Shown here: piece after piece, positions 17,392 to 25,913 of the stretch
Layout: each line of letters opens with the position of its first letter
Position numbering within the stretch: position 1 is the first letter of the stretch
Source of the DNA: CAXWPM01 sp965206125
GTDB lineage: Bacteria; Acidobacteriota; Terriglobia; 20CM-2-55-15
Direction of reading: 5' to 3'
Assembly (NCBI GenBank): GCA_965206125.1
Contig: CBDBIN010000045.1
Span: 372,001 to 436,000 of the forward strand
DNA length: 64,000 bases
Translations under genes and position numbers: made by a program
Notes under the pieces: model-generated
Seen by the model: only the letters and a program-made list of their open reading frames with translations
The model's database searches: none
What the model was told of the DNA's origin: nothing

Positions 17392-17528
17392 CAAACCGGG
17401 CAACGTTAGGGAACTTCTGCCGTCAAAGAGACGTTCGGCGGATTTTCAGTTCGCCCGCACGACTTGCTGGACAGTTCGGAACAGTAATAGTAGCTTTCTA
17501 GACCTATTTTTTATCGGAGGGTTCCATT

Positions 17529-18407
17529 ATGCGTATGTGGCTTGCCCTGGCGCTGCTCACCAGCCTGATGCAGCAGCCGGACGCCGAAACAAGGATCATC
17601 AACTATCTCGGCGACAACCTCGAACCGGGACAACGCGTCATCATTTCGGACCTCGTGAACGACGTGTTCACGACCCCGGAAGAACGCGTTGCGTTGGACA
17701 GCTTGTACAACACGTTCTTCAAGATTCCGATGTTCCTTGTGCAGTTCCAGACGAGCAGCGGCAGGGTCCCGACCCTTCAGGAGATATCCGATCAGTTCGT
17801 CTTTGACGTCGATGGGCAGGCAGACGTGATGCTGCGGATCATGGAGGCGGATCCGCGCATACCGTCGTTCTTTGAACGCGACCCGACCACAGGCGAGCTC
17901 ACCAGCCTGGATGTGGAGCCCCTACGCGACCATCCACAGTTCGGTCGCGCCATCGAGCGGACCATCGCCGGCTGGGAAGGCAATTCCATTCCTCCATTTT
18001 CGATCGAAACCTTTGGCGGCTACTCGATCACGTCCGCATCTCTAGCCGGCAAAGCTCACATGATCTACATCTGGTTCACGAACTGCCCGCCGTGCGTTGA
18101 GACCGCACCCCTGCTGGTGGAATTGTACGATCAGTACCGGAGCGCGGGTTTCGAGATCGTCGCGGCCAATGCGGATCGCTTGCTGGAACTACCCTATAGC
18201 GACGAAGTGCGGCACGAGTATGTCGAAGAACTTGGCATCGAATTCACAGCGGCGTACTTGTCCGAGGAAATGCAGACGGCTCTCGGAGGGATCACCGTGT
18301 TCCCGACGATGTTCTTCGTGGACCGAGAGGGAGTCATCGTCCGGCATTTCATGAACTTCCAGGAGAAGGGAGTCCTGGACGAAGCCATTAGAGCGGCTCT
18401 GGATTAA
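17529..18407 (+). CDS. TlpA-like thioredoxin-fold protein, exported
   Basis: The start at ATG 17529 follows GGAGG in a good ribosome site. The 292-residue protein has a short signal peptide (MWLALALLTSLM), a roughly 150-residue helical N-terminal region of no recognised family, and a TlpA/AhpC-type thioredoxin fold from about residue 150 (PPFSIETFGGYSITSASLAG). The redox site is WFTNCPPCVETAP near residue 190, a CPPC motif, and the cis-Pro loop is ITVFPTMFFVDREG. It probably reduces or exchanges disulphides in the periplasm, for example during cytochrome c maturation. A mini cytochrome c lies immediately downstream on the opposite strand, which makes such a role attractive but unproven. Confidence 0.85.
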   Translation: MRMWLALALLTSLMQQPDAETRIINYLGDNLEPGQRVIISDLVNDVFTTPEERVALDSLYNTFFKIPMFLVQFQTSSGRVPTLQEISDQFVFDVDGQADVMLRIMEADPRIPSFFERDPTTGELTSLDVEPLRDHPQFGRAIERTIAGWEGNSIPPFSIETFGGYSITSASLAGKAHMIYIWFTNCPPCVETAPLLVELYDQYRSAGFEIVAANADRLLELPYSDEVRHEYVEELGIEFTAAYLSEEMQTALGGITVFPTMFFVDREGVIVRHFMNFQEKGVLDEAIRAALD

Positions 18408-18414
18408 CGGGACG

Positions 18415-18627
18415 TCAGCGCAAGAGTCCGGGTTTCTTCGGGAGCTTTCGGTGTTCCTTGTAGTACTTGCCGGCGGTGTTCAGGTCGGCTTTTCCAAGGG
18501 CGGTGTGGCAGGTCAGACAGCTCTTTTCTTCTTTCTTGGCGATCTCGGGAGTCGCGTCCGCAACTCCGGACAGGACGATTCCCAAAGCTCCCGCTATCGA
18601 CGCCAGCAACAGCATTTTCTTCAACAT
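18415..18627 (-). CDS. Small single-haem c-type cytochrome-like protein
   Basis: The 70-residue precursor has a signal peptide (MLKKMLLLASIAGALGIVLS, cleavage probably after ADA) and a mature part of about 45 residues with one haem-binding CLTCH motif. No distal Met ligand is obvious in the short, Lys-rich tail (KYYKEHRKLPKKPG). A single CxxCH in so small a protein resembles cytochrome-c-like electron shuttles or fragments of multihaem proteins. Its ribosome site (GGAGTGGTGATC) is good. It ends 8 bases from the convergent TlpA-like gene. Covalent haem attachment would need the Ccm or Ccs system, which is not seen here. Confidence 0.75.
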   Translation of the reverse strand: MLKKMLLLASIAGALGIVLSGVADATPEIAKKEEKSCLTCHTALGKADLNTAGKYYKEHRKLPKKPGLLR

Positions 18628-18718
18628 AAGATCACCACTCCTGCCCTACGTCGGAACACTCCGGTAGCCAGGTTGGCGCGCTCCGAGAGAGATTCTGTCA
18701 TGTTACGATACCATACCG

Positions 18719-19732
18719 ATGCTCTTCATCATTAGACTCTCGTTGCCGCTCTTGGTCATGGCCATTCCGGCCATCGGGCAGGACCAGAAGTTCACCCTTC
18801 GGGTGGACGTCCCCGTCGTCAGCTTCGACGTCTCGGTCACGGATGAATACGGGCAACCGGTCGAAGGCCTCGCTCCCGAAGATTTCCAGGTGTATGAGAA
18901 CGGCACGCTGCAAGATATCGAGTACTTCGGATCGAGCGCGGCCCCATACCATGTGTACCTGCTGTTCGACGGCTCGGGAAGCACGCGGCACAAGTGGGAC
19001 TTCATGAGAAGGGCGGTGTCGGGCTTCGTCGGCTACCTGCAGCCTCAGGATCGTGTCCGGGTTGGCGTTTTCGGCGGCCGACTAAGCAACCTGACGGATT
19101 GGGATGACCCCCGGGAAGAGGTGCTGCGGGCCCTCGACCCCTTCATGACGACGAATGGAACCAGCGGCACGACCGAACTCTATGACTCTCTGGAGCGTGT
19201 GCTGAACAACTCGTTCGACAAGATTCGGGAACGGCGGGCGGTCATCGTCCTGACCGACGGGCGGGACACGTCGATGTACCGGGAAACGGTGAGGCGGAAC
19301 CGGGTTCGGGACTCAGCAGAGAACCGCGACTTCAGGAACCTCAGGAAGAAGGCCGAAGAAAAGGGCATCCCCGTCTACTTCGTCGCGTTTAACACGGACC
19401 GAAACCTTGAGCACAACTTCCTGGGCGCCGACGAATACCGGAACCTCATGATCATCTACCGGGATTCCCCGATACCGCAACGCTACCTGGAACAGGTCCG
19501 ACTGCGCATGGAACTAGTTTCGGAAGCCTCAGGAGGGCAAGTTCGGTTCCCGAGTAGGTTTGAGGACGTGATTCCGCTCTACGGACAGATCGGCCGGGAG
19601 CTGGGCGGCGCTTACAGCCTGGGATACGTACCACAGCAGGGATCCCCGGGTGAGGGCTTGCGGCGGATCGAGGTGAAAGTTCCGGGAGGACAATACCGGA
19701 TCACCCAGTCGCGAGCCGGCTACTATCCTTAA
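18719..19732 (+). CDS. VWFA-related protein of the acidobacterial type, exported
   Basis: The 337-residue protein has a signal peptide (LFIIRLSLPLLVMAIPAIGQ) and then the layout of the VWFA-related acidobacterial domain family (TIGR03436, from memory): an N-terminal beta domain with VVSFDVSVTDEYGQPVEGL and DFQVYENGTLQDIEYF, and a von Willebrand A domain with the MIDAS-like DGSGSTR, then TNGTSGTTELYDSL and RAVIVLTDGRDTS. The third metal position is the DGRD segment. The C-terminus has ELGGAYSLGYVPQQ, also typical. The function is unknown; surface or periplasmic binding is assumed. It is one of the better taxonomic markers here. A hairpin terminator follows 20 bases downstream. Confidence 0.9.
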   Translation: MLFIIRLSLPLLVMAIPAIGQDQKFTLRVDVPVVSFDVSVTDEYGQPVEGLAPEDFQVYENGTLQDIEYFGSSAAPYHVYLLFDGSGSTRHKWDFMRRAVSGFVGYLQPQDRVRVGVFGGRLSNLTDWDDPREEVLRALDPFMTTNGTSGTTELYDSLERVLNNSFDKIRERRAVIVLTDGRDTSMYRETVRRNRVRDSAENRDFRNLRKKAEEKGIPVYFVAFNTDRNLEHNFLGADEYRNLMIIYRDSPIPQRYLEQVRLRMELVSEASGGQVRFPSRFEDVIPLYGQIGRELGGAYSLGYVPQQGSPGEGLRRIEVKVPGGQYRITQSRAGYYP

Positions 19733-19751
19733 CAGGGACAAAAGAAGAAAA

Positions 19752-19778
19752 AGGGGGCGGAAATGAACCGCCCCCTTC
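19752..19778. terminator. Rho-independent hairpin terminator, possibly bidirectional
   Basis: A ten-pair GC-rich stem (AAGGGGGCGG / CCGCCCCCTT) closes a seven-base loop. It lies between the end of the VWFA gene and the end of the convergent OmpA-like gene, with A-rich DNA on the left and a T-containing tract on the right, so it can serve both strands. Confidence 0.8.
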
Positions 19779-19809
19779 CATCTTTCCTACGGCTTCTCGG
19801 GCAGGCTGT

Positions 19810-20526
19810 TTAAGTGCCGCCCCTCAGCACACTGATTTCCACGCGCCGGTTCTGCTCCCGGCCTTCTCTCGTGTCGTTGGAGGTCGCCGGACTGACGTTC
19901 CCGAGGCCGACAATCTCGATGCGGAACAGAGCCACGTCACGACTCACCAGGTACCGCTTCACGTTCTCGGCGCGCCTCTGGCTCAAGGCGATGTTATAGC
20001 CGTCGGCTCCTGTGGTGTCGGTGTAGCCGTGCAGTTCCACGAAATCGCCCTCCTGCACCTGGCCCGCGATAACATTCAGCGTTGCCATGGCTTCGTCCGA
20101 CAGAGCGGAACTCTCGAGGGCAAAGTTCACCGTAGCCGTCTCGGCGACGGAGAAGTTGTTAAGTGTGCTGAGACGGTTCTCCACGGCACCGACCCGGTTC
20201 CCCGCCTGGTCCGCGCTGGTCTGCGCAGATTCAGCCTTGCGATCCGCCGTGGCGGCGGCGGCGTTCGCCTGGTCCGCCTGGCCGGCAGCCTGGTCCGCAG
20301 ACTGGGCTGCGTTCCTCGCGTCGGTGATGCCTTGCTGAGCGCGCTGATCAACGGCGTCGATGCGCTCTGCGTGCTCCTCGGTCGTGGACTCAAGTTCCGA
20401 GACACGTGATTCGAGCGGAGCAATCTGCTCTTCGACGAAGCCCTTCGTGGCGCAACCGGACAGTGTCACAGCTCCGACCAGAATCAGGACTGCCATCAGA
20501 GAAAATCGGCGTTTTGGAATGGGCAT
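19810..20526 (-). CDS. OmpA-family lipoprotein with coiled-coil stalk
   Basis: The 238-residue precursor carries a lipoprotein signal (LMAVLILVGAVTLSGC, lipobox LSGC). A heptad-rich coiled coil covers about residues 35-115, with Ala-rich segments (AAQSADQAAGQADQANAAAA) like Lpp or Pal-like spacers. The C-terminal OmpA domain binds peptidoglycan: VNFALESSALSDEAMATLN, LHGYTDTTGADGYNIALSQR with the conserved Asp, and RRAENVKRYL, then REQNRRVEISV with the conserved Arg. It should anchor the outer membrane to the cell wall. It is monocistronic, with a strong GGGGGAG ribosome site upstream of ATG 20526 and a shared hairpin terminator at its 3' end. Confidence 0.92.
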   Translation of the reverse strand: MPIPKRRFSLMAVLILVGAVTLSGCATKGFVEEQIAPLESRVSELESTTEEHAERIDAVDQRAQQGITDARNAAQSADQAAGQADQANAAAATADRKAESAQTSADQAGNRVGAVENRLSTLNNFSVAETATVNFALESSALSDEAMATLNVIAGQVQEGDFVELHGYTDTTGADGYNIALSQRRAENVKRYLVSRDVALFRIEIVGLGNVSPATSNDTREGREQNRRVEISVLRGGT

Positions 20527-20732
20527 TGCCTCCCCCTTCTGAATTCGATTGATATCTGCTTCCCGTTAAGTTCAGGTAACTATTAGGCCCCCCGAACGAA
20601 CATCGAGTCGTTAGAGGCATGTCATTCTAATAGACTTGCCTACTCCACGTATATACCTGATTCGCAAGAGACCAAGGTCCGGAACCCACCATCACCAGAT
20701 GGCGGACCATTGAGCTCCCGACTTGCGGCCGT

Positions 20733-21014
20733 CTACCGGCCTCGATTCACAGCCGACTTCAGCCCCGCGCCCGGCGAAAACCTCGCGACGCGACGCGCCG
20801 GGATCTTCAGCTTGCCTCCCGTCTGAGGGTTTCTGCCAGTCCGCGCTTTGCGTTTGGCGACCGAAAACGTCCCGAAGCCAACCAGGGTCACCTTCCCGCC
20901 CTTTTTCAGAGCGGCCTGAATGCCGTCGAGTGCGGCATTCAGCGCGCTAGTTGCCTGTGTCTTCGACAACTTGACATCCTTCGCAATGCGTTCGACCAAC
21001 TCTCCTTTATTCAT
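20733..21014 (-). CDS. hup: HU-family nucleoid DNA-binding protein
   Basis: The 93-residue protein from ATG 21014 (preceded by GGGAGGGTCC) is a full-length HU: MNKGELVERIAKDVKLSKTQ in the dimerisation helices, GGKVTLVGFGTFSVAKRKAR with the signature GFGTF, and the DNA-binding arm GRNPQTGGKLKIPARRVARF ending FSPGAGLKSAV. It bends DNA and organises the nucleoid as a homodimer. It stands alone with its own promoter upstream. Confidence 0.95.
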   Translation of the reverse strand: MNKGELVERIAKDVKLSKTQATSALNAALDGIQAALKKGGKVTLVGFGTFSVAKRKARTGRNPQTGGKLKIPARRVARFSPGAGLKSAVNRGR

Positions 21015-21067
21015 TGGACCCTCCCGAGGCTGCTGCTTAGAGACAAGAATCGACGGTACCGTCGCGG

Positions 21068-21096
21068 TTTTTACCATAGCGGTCGGGGCAAGTCAA
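21068..21096 (-). promoter_or_regulatory. Candidate housekeeping promoter of the HU gene
   Basis: On the minus strand TTGACT (21096-21091) is followed 17 bases later by TAAAAA (21073-21068). The -35 box is strong and the -10 box is weak. It lies about 55 bases upstream of the HU start codon. This is a sequence match only. Confidence 0.4.
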
Positions 21097-21184
21097 GGTA
21101 TTGGCCGCGGTTGAAAGGAGCGGGTAAGACAGTGCAAATGCCCATCTGGTATATCTTTGCGCCTGTGCGGTATGGTCTCGTCCC

Positions 21185-21459
21185 TAGCAGCCCGTGGCAG
21201 AAGTCTGATGGCCCGCGTTACGGCGACGTCGCGCCAGATGCTAGGCGCCGCGCCGACAGCGATGCGGGTACATCGTTGAGGGGCGGCAACGACGCAGATG
21301 GTGTGACGTCGCCGTAACCCTTTGGGCGCATGGGGATTCGGAGGCGCATACTTCGTTGCTCGTCGTCATGACGAAGCAGCATCACTTCCTCCTCGCGTCT
21401 CGTCTTCGCCTCCGAAGACCCATGCGCGCGAGCCATCAGACTTCTGCCACGGGCTGCTA
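21185..21459. mobile_element. MITE-like element with 28-bp perfect terminal inverted repeats
   Basis: The 275-base segment begins TAGCAGCCCGTGGCAGAAGT and its last 28 bases are the exact reverse complement of its first 28 (21185-21212 versus 21432-21459); pairing then continues with one mismatch for about five more bases. It contains no gene. A shorter, inverted, diverged relative lies at 15147-15348, and a 12-base solo match to its tip is at 28069-28080. The right-hand CTA at 21457-21459 is the TAG stop codon of the neighbouring SDR gene. This looks like a non-autonomous element; no transposase is in the window. The remaining part of the 21015-21456 gap holds the HU promoter. Confidence 0.85.
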
Positions 21460-22188
21460 CAGGATGTGGCGGCCACCGTCCACGTGCAGGACCTCACCGG
21501 TAATGTAGTCGTTTTCTATGAGGAACAAGACGGCTCGGACAACATCGTCGATGTCGCCCTGACGTTTGAGAAGGGTTCTTTCCACCGCCGAGCGTTTCTG
21601 CTCGACCGTGTAGTGCTCGGGAAAGTGAACCGGACCAGGAGCGACGGCGTTGACTTGAATGTTCGGCGCCAGCGACTTCGCCAGGCCCCGGTTGGCGGCC
21701 AGCAGCGCCGCTTTCGATACGCTGTAGGGGAGGTAGCCCGTCCAGACGGTTTCTCCCGCTGGATCCGTGATGTTGACGATCTTGCCCGGCCCGGCTTCTC
21801 CCATCAGTGCGGCGGCGGCCTGTGCGACAAAAAAGGGCGCTTTTGCGTTCGCGTCCATCTGTTCGTCCCACTCGGCTGGCGTACTGTCTGCGATCGTCCC
21901 TCGAGCGAAGACCGACGCGTTGTTCACGAGGATGTGCAAATTGCCGAAGCGCGTTCGGATCTGGGCGAACAGGCGCTCCCGATCCGAATCATTGACGAGA
22001 TCCGCCTGGAAGAGCTCTGCCTCTCCGCCGGCGTTCCGGATCGTGGCGAGCGTCGCCCGCGCGTCGTTGGCCGAGGAACGGTAGTGGATGCCGACTCGCG
22101 CATCTCTGCGTGCAAGCTCTAGCGCGATCGCGCGGCCGATCCGGCGCGCCGATCCAGTTACAAGCGCCGTTGCGCCCGCTACATCCAT
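21457..22188 (-). CDS. SDR oxidoreductase, pteridine reductase/FolM-like
   Basis: The 243-residue classical short-chain dehydrogenase has an N-terminal cofactor motif ALVTGSARRIGRAIALEL, whose TGSxRRIG form with Arg residues favours NADPH and is typical of pteridine reductases. VNNASVFARG is the NNAS segment, and YLPYSVSKAALLAANRGLA holds the Tyr-x3-Lys pair. APGPVHFPEHYT and ITGEVLHVDGGRHIL close the fold. Reduction of dihydro- or biopterin is possible; the substrate is not proven. The stop codon TAG is the last three bases of the adjacent MITE-like element. The downstream-lying 3-hydroxyacyl-CoA dehydrogenase gene is 17 bases upstream on the same strand. Confidence 0.87.
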   Translation of the reverse strand: MDVAGATALVTGSARRIGRAIALELARRDARVGIHYRSSANDARATLATIRNAGGEAELFQADLVNDSDRERLFAQIRTRFGNLHILVNNASVFARGTIADSTPAEWDEQMDANAKAPFFVAQAAAALMGEAGPGKIVNITDPAGETVWTGYLPYSVSKAALLAANRGLAKSLAPNIQVNAVAPGPVHFPEHYTVEQKRSAVERTLLKRQGDIDDVVRAVLFLIENDYITGEVLHVDGGRHIL

Positions 22189-22205
22189 CCTCGGGTCACC
22201 ATGTC

Positions 22206-23063
<858 letters not shown>

Positions 23064-23116
23064 CCAGAATCCTCCCGATTGAAAAGAGCCAATTTAGCAC
23101 ATAGACTGTGCGGGTC

Positions 23117-24145
23117 ATGAAAGTCGTGCGCTTCCACGAACACGGGGGTCCCGATGTCCTTCTGCACGAAGACGCTCCCGACCCCTTGGTTTCTGACCAC
23201 GATGTCCTGATCGAGGTCCGGGCGGCATCGGTCAATCACCTGGACATCTTCGTCCGCCGAGGCCTGGCTGGCGTAAAGCTGCCGTTGCCCCACATTCCCG
23301 GCGGGGACGCGGCCGGTGTGATCCGCGAGGTCGGATCAGCTGTTCGCGGCCTGGAGGCCGGGCAGCGGGTCATGATCAACCCGGGTATCAACTGCGGCCG
23401 GTGCGAGTTCTGCGCGGCAGGTTTCGGCAGCCAGTGCCTGACGTACCACATGGTGGGAGAGCACATTCAGGGCAGCTATGCGGAGTTGCTCCGAGTTCCC
23501 TGCCACAACGTGCTGCCAATTCCGGATGAGTTGAGTTTCGAGGATGCGGCTGCGGCTCCGCTCGTGTTCCTGACCGCGTGGAGCATGATGGTCACGAAAG
23601 GGCGCATCCAACCCGGCGAAGACGTTCTGATTCTGGGTGCGGGGGCCGGTGTCGGTACGGCCGCCATTCAGATCGCCAAAATGGTCGGATGCCGGGTTTT
23701 TGCGACTGCAAGTTCGTCCGACAAACTGGATCGTGCGCGGGAGTTGGGAGCGGACATCCTGATCAACTACAAGGAAGAGAAGTTCGATCGCGCAATCCGT
23801 AAGCTGACCGACAAGCGCGGGGTGGATGTGGTTGTGGACTACATCGGCGCTGACACCTGGCTTCAGAGCTTGCGGTCCGCGCGTCGTGGCGGCCGAATCC
23901 TGACGTGCGGCGCGACGACCGGACCGACGCCCGAAACCGACCTCCGGCACATTTTCTACCGTCAGCTTCAGATCATCGGCTCGACGATGGGCAGCCCGAA
24001 GGATTTCAGCGATGTGATGAAATGTGTGTTCCGCGGGCAACTGAAGCCCATCGTTGACCGGTCCCTGCCCCTGGCCGAAGCCCGCCACGCCCACGAATTG
24101 ATCGAAGCCCGCAAGGTGTTCGGAAAGCTAATCCTCACACCCTAA
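23117..24145 (+). CDS. Zinc-type MDR alcohol dehydrogenase/quinone oxidoreductase
   Basis: The 342-residue medium-chain dehydrogenase starts at ATG 23117 (MKVVRFHEHGGPDVLLHEDA). It has a catalytic-domain VNHLDIFVRRGL segment, GGDAAGVIREVGSAV, the four-Cys structural zinc lobe NCGRCEFCAAGFGSQC, and the Rossmann motif ILGAGAGVGTAAIQIA. The full structural zinc cluster favours a zinc alcohol dehydrogenase over zinc-free quinone reductases, although overall layout resembles the QOR group. Divergent from the 3-hydroxybutyryl-CoA dehydrogenase gene. A short hairpin element begins directly at its TAA stop. Confidence 0.88.
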   Translation: MKVVRFHEHGGPDVLLHEDAPDPLVSDHDVLIEVRAASVNHLDIFVRRGLAGVKLPLPHIPGGDAAGVIREVGSAVRGLEAGQRVMINPGINCGRCEFCAAGFGSQCLTYHMVGEHIQGSYAELLRVPCHNVLPIPDELSFEDAAAAPLVFLTAWSMMVTKGRIQPGEDVLILGAGAGVGTAAIQIAKMVGCRVFATASSSDKLDRARELGADILINYKEEKFDRAIRKLTDKRGVDVVVDYIGADTWLQSLRSARRGGRILTCGATTGPTPETDLRHIFYRQLQIIGSTMGSPKDFSDVMKCVFRGQLKPIVDRSLPLAEARHAHELIEARKVFGKLILTP

Positions 24146-24227
24146 TTCGTGACGGTGCATAAATCCCAGCCTAGGTCCCCAACTCAGCCAGGAGGGTCCT
24201 GACTTGGTATTTATGCACCGTCACGAA
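24146..24227. repeat. 82-bp palindromic element with 19-bp perfect terminal repeats
   Basis: The ends TTCGTGACGGTGCATAAAT (24146-24164) and its exact reverse complement (24209-24227) flank a 44-base GC-rich core. It begins at the base after the TAA of the upstream gene and ends five bases before the stop codon of the convergent enoyl-CoA hydratase. It could be a terminator for both genes or a small mobile repeat; there is no T-tract, which favours a repeat. Confidence 0.8.
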
Positions 24228-24231
24228 ATAG

Positions 24232-25008
24232 CTACTTCCCTTTGAACTCCGGCTTGCGCTTCTCAAGAAAGGCCGCCACGCCTTCCCGTTTGTCGTCGCT
24301 CGTAAATGCCAGACAGAACAGATCGGTTTCCGCCGTCATCGCCTCGCGGATTCCCATCCGGCCGGCATTCTTGATCGATTCCTTTGCAAGAGCCAGCGCA
24401 ACAGGGCTTTTGTCGGCGATCCGGCTCGCAAGCCCCAGGGTGAACCGGCGAAGATCGTTGGGGGTTACGACGTGGTTAACAAGGCCAAGGTCGTAGGCGA
24501 CACCAGCATCGATAATGTCGCCGGTCAGGATCAGTTCCATGCTCTTGCCTTCGCCCACGAGGCGTGTCAGGCGTTGTGTTCCCCCGCCGCCAGGGATGAT
24601 CCCCAGATTGATCTCGGGTTGGCCAAGCCTCGCGTTCTCTCCCGCGATGCGGATGTCGGCAGAAAGCGCGACTTCCATTCCCCCACCCAGGCAGAAACCG
24701 TTGATCATCGCAATGACCGGCAGCGGGCAGTCCTCTATCGCATCGAAGACCCGGCGCTGTCTCATGACCTCGCGCTGGTCCAGAGCTGTTCGACCTTCAA
24801 ATTCGCCGATGTCGGTACCCGCGATGAACGCCTTCTCTCCCGCGCCAGTGATTATGAGGACCCGCTGTCCTGAAGCCGGTAGCACCTCCATTGCGGCGAT
24901 CATCTCGTCGCGCGTCGCCTGGTTCAGCGCGTTGCGCTTCTCGGGGCGGTTGATCGTCAGAATCGACACCCGGCCTTCCGATTCGAGCAGTATGTTCTGG
25001 TATTCCAT
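24232..25008 (-). CDS. Enoyl-CoA hydratase/isomerase (crotonase family)
   Basis: The 258-residue crotonase has all hallmarks: ILTINRPEKRNALNQATRDE, VLIITGAGEKAFIAGTDIGE forming the first oxyanion-hole strand, CLGGGMEVALSADIRIAGEN for the second, and GQPEINLGIIPGGGGTQRLT with two catalytic-region Glu positions (E in MEVAL and E in PEINLG). It hydrates 2-enoyl-CoA in beta-oxidation. It ends NSG-like with EKRKPEFKGK, as is typical. Its ATG at 25008 overlaps the TGA of fdhD (TGATG), so the two are co-translated even though no metabolic link is obvious. Confidence 0.94.
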   Translation of the reverse strand: MEYQNILLESEGRVSILTINRPEKRNALNQATRDEMIAAMEVLPASGQRVLIITGAGEKAFIAGTDIGEFEGRTALDQREVMRQRRVFDAIEDCPLPVIAMINGFCLGGGMEVALSADIRIAGENARLGQPEINLGIIPGGGGTQRLTRLVGEGKSMELILTGDIIDAGVAYDLGLVNHVVTPNDLRRFTLGLASRIADKSPVALALAKESIKNAGRMGIREAMTAETDLFCLAFTSDDKREGVAAFLEKRKPEFKGK

Positions 25009-25844
25009 CAGTGCTGTTTTCCTTCCAAGGCCGATTGCGATGAGGCCTTAACACGATGGGGATGAGTGTACACGTTCATCGATCCCTCTCGAACGAAACC
25101 GACCGCAGTCAGTCCGAGTTCCCCGGCGAGTTCCAACGCAAGGCTGGACGGAGCGGACACCGACGCAACGACCGGGATCCGCGCCGCCAGCGCTTTCTGG
25201 GTGATTTCGAAGCCCAGACGGCCGCTGACCATCAGAATCGTTGCTCTGCCTAGCTTCCCTTGGCGCAACGCCGCTCCGATGGCCTTGTCGACGGCGTTAT
25301 GCCGCCCGATATCCTCCCGGACTACGATCTCCCCACCCTCGCGATCGAACAGTCCCGCCCCGTGAATCCCACCCGTCCGGCTGAAGTTCCGCTGGCGCAA
25401 CCGGAGCTTATCGGGCAGCCCAAGGACGATGTCTTCACAGACAGAAACACGTGCTTCGAGAACTTCGAGCTCTTGATGGATGCTATCGATGGTCGACTTC
25501 CCACACAGGCCACAACTCGAACTGGCCCATGAATAGCGGTCCGGACCCGAGGTTCGGTACGATCGGACAAGTCGGGCCTCGACGATGTTCCGCCGGTCGG
25601 GCTCGTCCTCGTCCGGACAGTAGGCTAACGTTCCGATGTCCTCGATCTTCCGAATCCAGCCCTCGGTGAGCAGGAAGCCCGCGGCCAGGTCCAGGTCGTC
25701 ACCCGGCGTGCGCATCGTCACGACAACGTCTTGCCCGTCCACGCGTAGCGCCAGCGGCTCCTCGACGACGACGGTGTCTTCGGTGGATCGGGCGCTCCCT
25801 CGCCCGTACCTTACAATGTCGACTCGATGGGTATCCCGTGTCAT
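25008..25844 (-). CDS. fdhD: Formate dehydrogenase accessory sulfurtransferase FdhD
   Basis: The 278-residue protein delivers sulfur to the bis-MGD molybdenum cofactor, activating formate dehydrogenase. The family markers are present: VVVEEPLALRVDGQ, MRTPGDDLDLAAGFLLTEG, the active-site SSCGLCGKSTID with the Cys pair, RTGGIHGAGLFDREG, VREDIGRHNAVDKAIGAAL and SGRLGFEITQKALAARIPVV. The length agrees with the family. The substrate enzyme is not in the window; in organisms with selC it is often a selenocysteine formate dehydrogenase, so this gene fits the selenium theme. It is divergent from the selenoperoxiredoxin gene across a 69-base gap with an AT-rich TATATAAT. Confidence 0.95.
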   Translation of the reverse strand: MTRDTHRVDIVRYGRGSARSTEDTVVVEEPLALRVDGQDVVVTMRTPGDDLDLAAGFLLTEGWIRKIEDIGTLAYCPDEDEPDRRNIVEARLVRSYRTSGPDRYSWASSSCGLCGKSTIDSIHQELEVLEARVSVCEDIVLGLPDKLRLRQRNFSRTGGIHGAGLFDREGGEIVVREDIGRHNAVDKAIGAALRQGKLGRATILMVSGRLGFEITQKALAARIPVVASVSAPSSLALELAGELGLTAVGFVREGSMNVYTHPHRVKASSQSALEGKQH

Positions 25845-25913
25845 CAGCGGTTTTGATTATATAATCTCCACCTTTGAACGAGCCGGCGAGACAGAACGCT
25901 AACGAGGAGGCCA

